A stretch of DNA of 64,000 nt from Bog-756 sp963738545 (GTDB taxonomy: Bacteria; Actinomycetota; Acidimicrobiia; Acidimicrobiales; RAAP-2). Each line of letters starts with the position of its first letter. The stretch's first letter is position 1. The stretch lies in NCBI GenBank assembly GCA_963738545.1, contig CAVTXA010000008.1:372001-436000 (forward strand). The letters run 5' to 3'. Both the position numbers and the translations under genes were made by a program. Below are positions 59,893-64,000 of this stretch, one piece after another. Under the pieces are notes generated by a model that was not told where the DNA came from, did no database searches, and saw nothing but the letters and a program-made list of their open reading frames with translations.

Positions 59893-62832
59893 GTGCGTCC
59901 CCCCAGTGATATGCCTCAGACGGCGCGCCCGGCGTCCAATCGCCGCCGCCGTTGGATCATCGCCGCCGTCATCATCCTCATCATCCTCATCGCCTCGCTG
60001 CGGACCTTCGCCGTCTTCTACACCGACGCTCTCTGGTTCTCCTCGGTCAATCTCCACTCGGTGTGGACGAAGCTGTTCGAGATCAAGTTCGGGCTCATGG
60101 TGGTCTTCGCCGCCATCTTCGCCGTGCTGCTGCTGGCCAGCCTCCTAGTGGCCGAGCGGTTGGCGCCGAAGGGCCCGTCCCTCGATGCCGAGGACGAGTT
60201 CGTCAAGCGCTACCAAGAGATCATCGGGCCCTACTCCCGCTGGCTCCGGGCCGCCGTGGTGGTGGTGCTGTCCCTGATCATCGGGTCCCAGGCCATCGGG
60301 CAGTGGAACAACTGGATCCTCTTCCGCAACAGCACCCCGTTCCCCACCACCGATCCCCAGTTTCACCGCAACGTGGCCTACTTCGTCTTCACCCTCCCCT
60401 TCGAGCAGTTCCTGGTCCACTGGGCCCTGGTGGCGCTCTTCGTGGTGCTCCTGGTCACGCTGCTCAGCCACTACCTGAACGGGGGGATCCGACTCCAGGG
60501 GTCCCGACCGCGCGTGCGACCCGCGGTCAAGGCCCACATCTCGGTCATCCTGGGCCTGCTGGCCCTGGTCAAGGCGGTGGGGTACTACCTGGCCCGCTAC
60601 AGCCTCGACCTGTCCAGCAACGGCTACAACCAGGGCGCCGACTACACCGACGTGCACGCCCGGCTCCCGGCCCTCGAACTCCTGATCCTGGTGTCGCTGG
60701 CTGCAGCTGTCCTTCTCATCTACAACATCCGGCGGCAGGGCTGGGCGCTGCCCATCCTCGGGGTGGGCCTGTGGTTCCTGGTGGCCCTGACCGCAGGCAC
60801 CATCTATCCCGCCGCCGTCCAGGCGCTGAAGGTGAACCCGGCGCAGAACACCCTCGAGCGCCCCTACATCCAGCGCAACATCGACGCCACCCGGGAGGCC
60901 ATGGGTCTCGACAGCGTGGCCAGCACCTCCTATCCGGCCTCCTCCACGCTGACCGCCCCCCAACTGTCGGCCAACAGCGACACCCTGGCCAACGTGAAGC
61001 TCTGGGACCAGACCCAAACCCAGCCCACCTACGACAAGCTCCAGGACATCCGCACCTACTACCAGTTCGACACGCTGGCCGTGGACCGGTACAAAGTGAA
61101 CGGATCCGAGACGCCCACCATCGTCGGTGTGCGGGAGATCAACGACGCCGACCTCCCGTCCACCTCGTGGGTCAACACCACGCTGCAGTACACCCACGGC
61201 TACGGCATGATCGTCTCGCCGGCCAACGTCGAAACCAGCAACGGTGACCCGCAGTTCGCCGTGGGTTATGTGCCGCCGGTGTCCAACAGCGGGCTGCCCA
61301 CGGTGACGCAGCCCTCCGTCTACTTCGGGCTCAACAACTCGGGCTACGTGGTAGCCAACACCAAGCAGCCCGAGATCGACTTCCAGCTGACCAACGGGAC
61401 CAACGTCGAGACCCACTACAAAGGGGACGGCGGGGTCCAGCTGTCGAACTTCTTCGACCAGGTGATGTTCGCCGTCCGGTTCAGTGACATCAACCTGCTC
61501 ATCTCCAACCAGATCACCAACCAGTCCCGTCTCATGTTCGACCGGGGCGTGCAGGCCAGGGTGTCCAAGGCCGCTCCCTTCCTCAGCCTCGATGCGGATC
61601 CCTATCCGGTGCTGCTCAATGGACACATCGACTGGGTCCAGGACGCCTACACCACCAGCGACAACTACCCCTATTCGCAGAACGCCGACACCAGCGCCCT
61701 GCCCAGCGGCAGCGGACTCAACCAGAACCTCAACTACGTCCGCAACTCGGTCAAGGTGCTCATCGACGCCTACACGGGCAAGATGACCTTCTATGTGATG
61801 GATCCGAAGGATCCGATCATCCAGACCTACGAGAAGGCCTTCCACGGGATGTTCACGCCCGCTTCGGAGATGAGCCCGACCCTGCGCCAGCACATCCGCT
61901 ACCCCGAGGACATCTTCACCCTGCAGGCCACCATGTACGGGAAGTACCACATCACCAACGCCCAGAGCTTCTACAGCGCCGCCGACGCCTGGGCGCTGTC
62001 CCCCTCACCCGGCTCGGGCTCGCCCTCCCAACCGCTCCAGACCACGCTGACCACCAACGCCCAGGGACAGGAGGTCTCGACCGGACAGCTGCAGCGCATG
62101 GCTCCCCTCTACCAGGAGATGCAGGTGCCGGGTCAGACGAAGCAGTCCTTCACCCTTCTCGACGCCTTCGTGCCGATCTCGGGGCAGAGCCAGATCCAAA
62201 CCCTGTCGGGATTCATGATCGCGGGATCCGACCCCGGTGACTACGGGAAACTGCAGATGTTCGTGACACCCCGGGACCAACCGGTGCAGGGACCCTCCAT
62301 CGTGGCCGCGAAGATCGACGCCACCAAGGCCGTCTCCCAACAGATCTCGCTGCTCAACCAGAACGGATCCTCGGTCCAGCTCGGCAACGTACTGATGATC
62401 CCCATCGCCAATTCACTGCTGTACATCCAGCCCCTCTACGTCCAGTCCTCCCGCAACACCTTCCCTGAGCTGCAGCAGGTGATCGCCGTCTATGGCAACC
62501 AGCCGGCGGCCATCGGGGCGACATTGAGCGACGCGCTCACCACTCTGTTCGCCGCACCGGTGTCCACCACGCCGGGTGGGAGCGGATCTCCCGGGGAGGC
62601 GCTCTCGCCCCAGGTCCGCGCCCTCCTCAACGCGGCCCAACAGGCCTATGTCCAGGGGCAGGCCGACCTCAAAGCGGGCAATCTGGGCGCCTATCAGAAC
62701 GACATCCAGACGCTCGAGTCGAATCTGCAGGAGGTCCAGCAGTTGACGGGGGGCACGGTGACCCCGACCACGTCAGGCGCCTCCACCACCACGACCTCGC
62801 CTTCGACGACCACCACCACCTCCGCCCCTTAG
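59893..62832 (+). CDS. UPF0182 family large membrane protein (Rv3193c type)
   Basis: A 979-residue protein. Seven hydrophobic helices lie in the first 310 residues (e.g. WIIAAVIILIILIASLRTFAVFY, LMVVFAAIFAVLLLASLLV, FLVHWALVALFVVLLVTLLSHYL, AHISVILGLLALVKAVGYYLARY, LELLILVSLAAAVLLIYNI, LGVGLWFLVALTAGTIYPAAVQALKVNPAQNTLE), followed by a 620-residue exported domain with repeated Tyr/Asn-rich strands and a Thr/Ser-rich tail. The NPAQNTLERPYIQRNIDATREAMGLD segment is a family hallmark. Function unknown, but widely conserved in actinobacteria. The GTG follows a -10 by six bases; ATG 59911 is alternative. Confidence 0.94.
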   Translation: MRPPSDMPQTARPASNRRRRWIIAAVIILIILIASLRTFAVFYTDALWFSSVNLHSVWTKLFEIKFGLMVVFAAIFAVLLLASLLVAERLAPKGPSLDAEDEFVKRYQEIIGPYSRWLRAAVVVVLSLIIGSQAIGQWNNWILFRNSTPFPTTDPQFHRNVAYFVFTLPFEQFLVHWALVALFVVLLVTLLSHYLNGGIRLQGSRPRVRPAVKAHISVILGLLALVKAVGYYLARYSLDLSSNGYNQGADYTDVHARLPALELLILVSLAAAVLLIYNIRRQGWALPILGVGLWFLVALTAGTIYPAAVQALKVNPAQNTLERPYIQRNIDATREAMGLDSVASTSYPASSTLTAPQLSANSDTLANVKLWDQTQTQPTYDKLQDIRTYYQFDTLAVDRYKVNGSETPTIVGVREINDADLPSTSWVNTTLQYTHGYGMIVSPANVETSNGDPQFAVGYVPPVSNSGLPTVTQPSVYFGLNNSGYVVANTKQPEIDFQLTNGTNVETHYKGDGGVQLSNFFDQVMFAVRFSDINLLISNQITNQSRLMFDRGVQARVSKAAPFLSLDADPYPVLLNGHIDWVQDAYTTSDNYPYSQNADTSALPSGSGLNQNLNYVRNSVKVLIDAYTGKMTFYVMDPKDPIIQTYEKAFHGMFTPASEMSPTLRQHIRYPEDIFTLQATMYGKYHITNAQSFYSAADAWALSPSPGSGSPSQPLQTTLTTNAQGQEVSTGQLQRMAPLYQEMQVPGQTKQSFTLLDAFVPISGQSQIQTLSGFMIAGSDPGDYGKLQMFVTPRDQPVQGPSIVAAKIDATKAVSQQISLLNQNGSSVQLGNVLMIPIANSLLYIQPLYVQSSRNTFPELQQVIAVYGNQPAAIGATLSDALTTLFAAPVSTTPGGSGSPGEALSPQVRALLNAAQQAYVQGQADLKAGNLGAYQNDIQTLESNLQEVQQLTGGTVTPTTSGASTTTTSPSTTTTTSAP

Positions 62833-62921
62833 GAGGGCACCGGCCGAACGGGCAGGTCGGACGGTTGGCCGGCGGCGCTGGACGCGGCCGACCGCCGAGA
62901 TGGTAAGTTGTCGGCTCACGA

Positions 62922-62998
<77 letters not shown>

Positions 62999-63006
62999 AG
63001 AGCCGT

Positions 63007-63039
63007 TCACGGAAGTGACGGAGCAGCAGTCACGGAAGT
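63007..63039. repeat. Direct repeat TCACGGAAGT downstream of the tRNA
   Basis: The 10-mer occurs at 63007-63016 and 63030-63039, 23 bases apart, just after the tRNA. It could be chance, or binding sites in the promoter of the next gene. Confidence 0.75.
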
Positions 63040-63141
63040 CCCGGTCCTAGATCCCAAGGGGGGTCACAGGCCGGGATGTTCCGCGTTTCAGGGATGATTC
63101 TGGGCTCTTGGGGTGCACTTTCGACGGGACGTCAGGCGACC

Positions 63142-63147
63142 TACGAT
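63142..63147 (+). promoter_or_regulatory. -10 element TACGAT before the TIGR03086-type gene
   Basis: TAnnnT hexamer with six bases to the ATG at 63154; leaderless geometry. Confidence 0.6.
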
Positions 63148-63153
63148 CGGCCC

Positions 63154-63702
63154 ATGGCTCAGGTCCGAGGCACCTACCAGGTGGTGTCCAGCGATTTCGA
63201 TGCTGCGGTGAGGTCGGTCGCACCCGAGGAGTGGGGGACCCAGTCTCCGTGCGAGGAATGGACGGCTCGTGACATCGTGGCGCACGTGGTCGATGGGCAT
63301 CGGAGCGTGATCTCCGGTATGCAAGGCGAGGCACCGACTCCTCTGGGAGCCGATGAGGACCCCAGGCAGGCGTGGGAAGAGGTCTCTCACGCGGTCGCCA
63401 CCATCACCCAGGACCCAGCCCAGGCGGCGAAAGAGATTGACGGCCCGACGGGAACAATGGCGGCGGGCGAGGTCATCGACCGGTTCGTGACCATGGACTT
63501 GCTCGTCCACACCTGGGACCTGGCACGAACGGTCGGAGCGGACGAGCACCTGGACGAGGACTCCGTCCGCCGGGCCTACGAAGTGCTCAAGCCGATGGAC
63601 GATATGATCCGCCGGCCACACTTCTTCGGACCCAAGCTGGAACCACCTTCCGATGCAGATCTGCAGACGGAGTTCCTGTACTTCACGGGCCGACAGGCAT
63701 AG
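63154..63702 (+). CDS. TIGR03086-type mycothiol-isomerase-fold (DinB-like) protein
   Basis: A 182-residue four-helix-bundle protein. It has SPCEEWTARDIVAHVVDGHRSVI, with the first metal His in the VAHVVDGH pattern, and MDLLVHTWDLARTVG, with the second His and Asp, as in mycothiol-dependent maleylpyruvate isomerase N-terminal domains. The C-terminal half has the family's LKPMDDMIRRPHFFGP. A metal ion and possibly mycothiol or a small substrate are bound; reaction not predicted. Third codon positions look less GC-extreme than in the left part of the window. Supported start at 63154. Confidence 0.88.
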   Translation: MAQVRGTYQVVSSDFDAAVRSVAPEEWGTQSPCEEWTARDIVAHVVDGHRSVISGMQGEAPTPLGADEDPRQAWEEVSHAVATITQDPAQAAKEIDGPTGTMAAGEVIDRFVTMDLLVHTWDLARTVGADEHLDEDSVRRAYEVLKPMDDMIRRPHFFGPKLEPPSDADLQTEFLYFTGRQA

Positions 63703-63740
63703 GCGGCTATAGGCGGCTCGCGCCGTGCCTGAATCGGACA

Positions 63741-64000
63741 ATGCAATGGCCGGCCATTGGGTGTGTCGTCGAATTGAGGATCCGGCACGAGCTGTCGTCG
63801 ACCAAGTTCGGCCTGGTCTCCCACGTCGGTGACGGTCCTGGCAACCTCGACAGCTCACCGGCGAACATCCGCGTTGCTGTCGAGGGATCGGTCACGAGGC
63901 TCGGTGTCGAGCACATCGACCTGTACTACCAGCACCGAGTCGACCCGGAGGTCCCCATCGAAGACACGATCGGTGCGCTGGCCGAGCTGGTCGCTGAAGG
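63741..64000 (+). pseudogene. Aldo/keto reductase, N-terminally truncated and open at the window edge
   Basis: From an ATG at 63741 the frame reads STKFGLVSHVGDGPG, ANIRVAVEGSVTRLGVEHIDLYYQHRVDPEVPIEDTIGALAELVAEG to the edge, the middle of an AKR of the YajO/AKR13 type (normally about 330 residues). The first 75-80 residues of the family, which include the catalytic Asp and Tyr, are missing; the residues before TKFGL are unrelated. It appears to be a 5'-truncated remnant or a recombination junction. The right part is outside the window. Confidence 0.72.

Noticed and set aside
60145..61950. Long minus-strand frame inside UPF0182
   Set aside because: Val/Gly/His-rich shadow frame.
63770..63790. 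Resemblance of GGATCCGGCACGAG to a cDNA-library adapter
   Set aside because: Only partial similarity, no vector sequence follows, and the AKR frame runs through it.

Overview
The window is a 64 kb chromosomal segment of a very GC-rich actinobacterium. Two WhiB proteins, a mycobacterial-type succinate dehydrogenase, a decaprenyl-phospho-arabinose (DprE1/DprE2/UbiA) cluster, DivIVA, and Lon-PDZ and UPF0182 genes resembling the Rv3193c-Rv3195 neighbourhood all point to Actinomycetota. The extreme preference for GCC/GTG/CTG codons, MreB together with WhiB, and the cluster combinations would suit an uncultured Acidimicrobiia-like lineage; that class assignment is inference. No rRNA, CRISPR array, insertion sequence or prophage was seen; one initiator tRNA is present.

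Layout. 0-3 kb: tRNA t6A modification operon (tsaE-tsaB-rimI-tsaD). 3-5 kb: CIRCE-controlled groES-groEL. 5-11.6 kb: NUDIX hydrolase, guaB3-guaA and a PcrA-type helicase. 11.8-14.2 kb: secreted phosphodiester glycosidase-like protein and polyphosphate kinase 2. 14.3-17.8 kb (minus strand): ubiA-dprE1-dprE2 for arabinan donor synthesis, with an unusual lysine-rich DprE1 tail. 17.9-21.3 kb: a stand-alone B12-binding domain, sucC-sucD and a HAD phosphatase. 21.7-25.2 kb: purN-purH-folD-cupin (purine and one-carbon metabolism).

25.2-40.8 kb is a block in which nearly every recognisable gene is split by one or more frameshifts: a Thr-rich membrane protein, metF, a Clp locus with an XRE regulator, mdh, a DUF2277 gene, a desaturase, nitronate monooxygenase, methyltransferase, lipoprotein, GNAT, alpha/beta hydrolase, aldo/keto reductase, a HIRAN-like protein, two VOC proteins, SCP2 and sdhB. 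Many shifts come in compensating pairs and fall in G or C runs, so consensus errors are more likely than gene decay.

40.8-48.2 kb: sdhC-sdhA-sdhB with a divergent LysR gene and paired dyads, then a MoxR ATPase-vWA pair. 48.4-50 kb: two whiB genes around a glutamate formimidoyltransferase. 50-62.8 kb: an envelope/polarity neighbourhood holding an active HtrA, a DUF2342 protein that has lost its HExxH zinc site, an HtrA-like protein that has lost its whole catalytic triad, MreB, a HEAT-repeat protein, a Lon-PDZ protease, a DivIVA protein fused to a phage-head-morphogenesis-like C-terminal domain, and UPF0182. 62.9-64 kb: initiator tRNA-Met, a mycothiol-isomerase-fold protein and a 5'-truncated aldo/keto reductase running off the edge.

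Across the window, at least nine genes carry a TAnnnT -10 element exactly 6-7 bases before the start codon, so leaderless mRNAs appear to be common; this was used to choose several starts.
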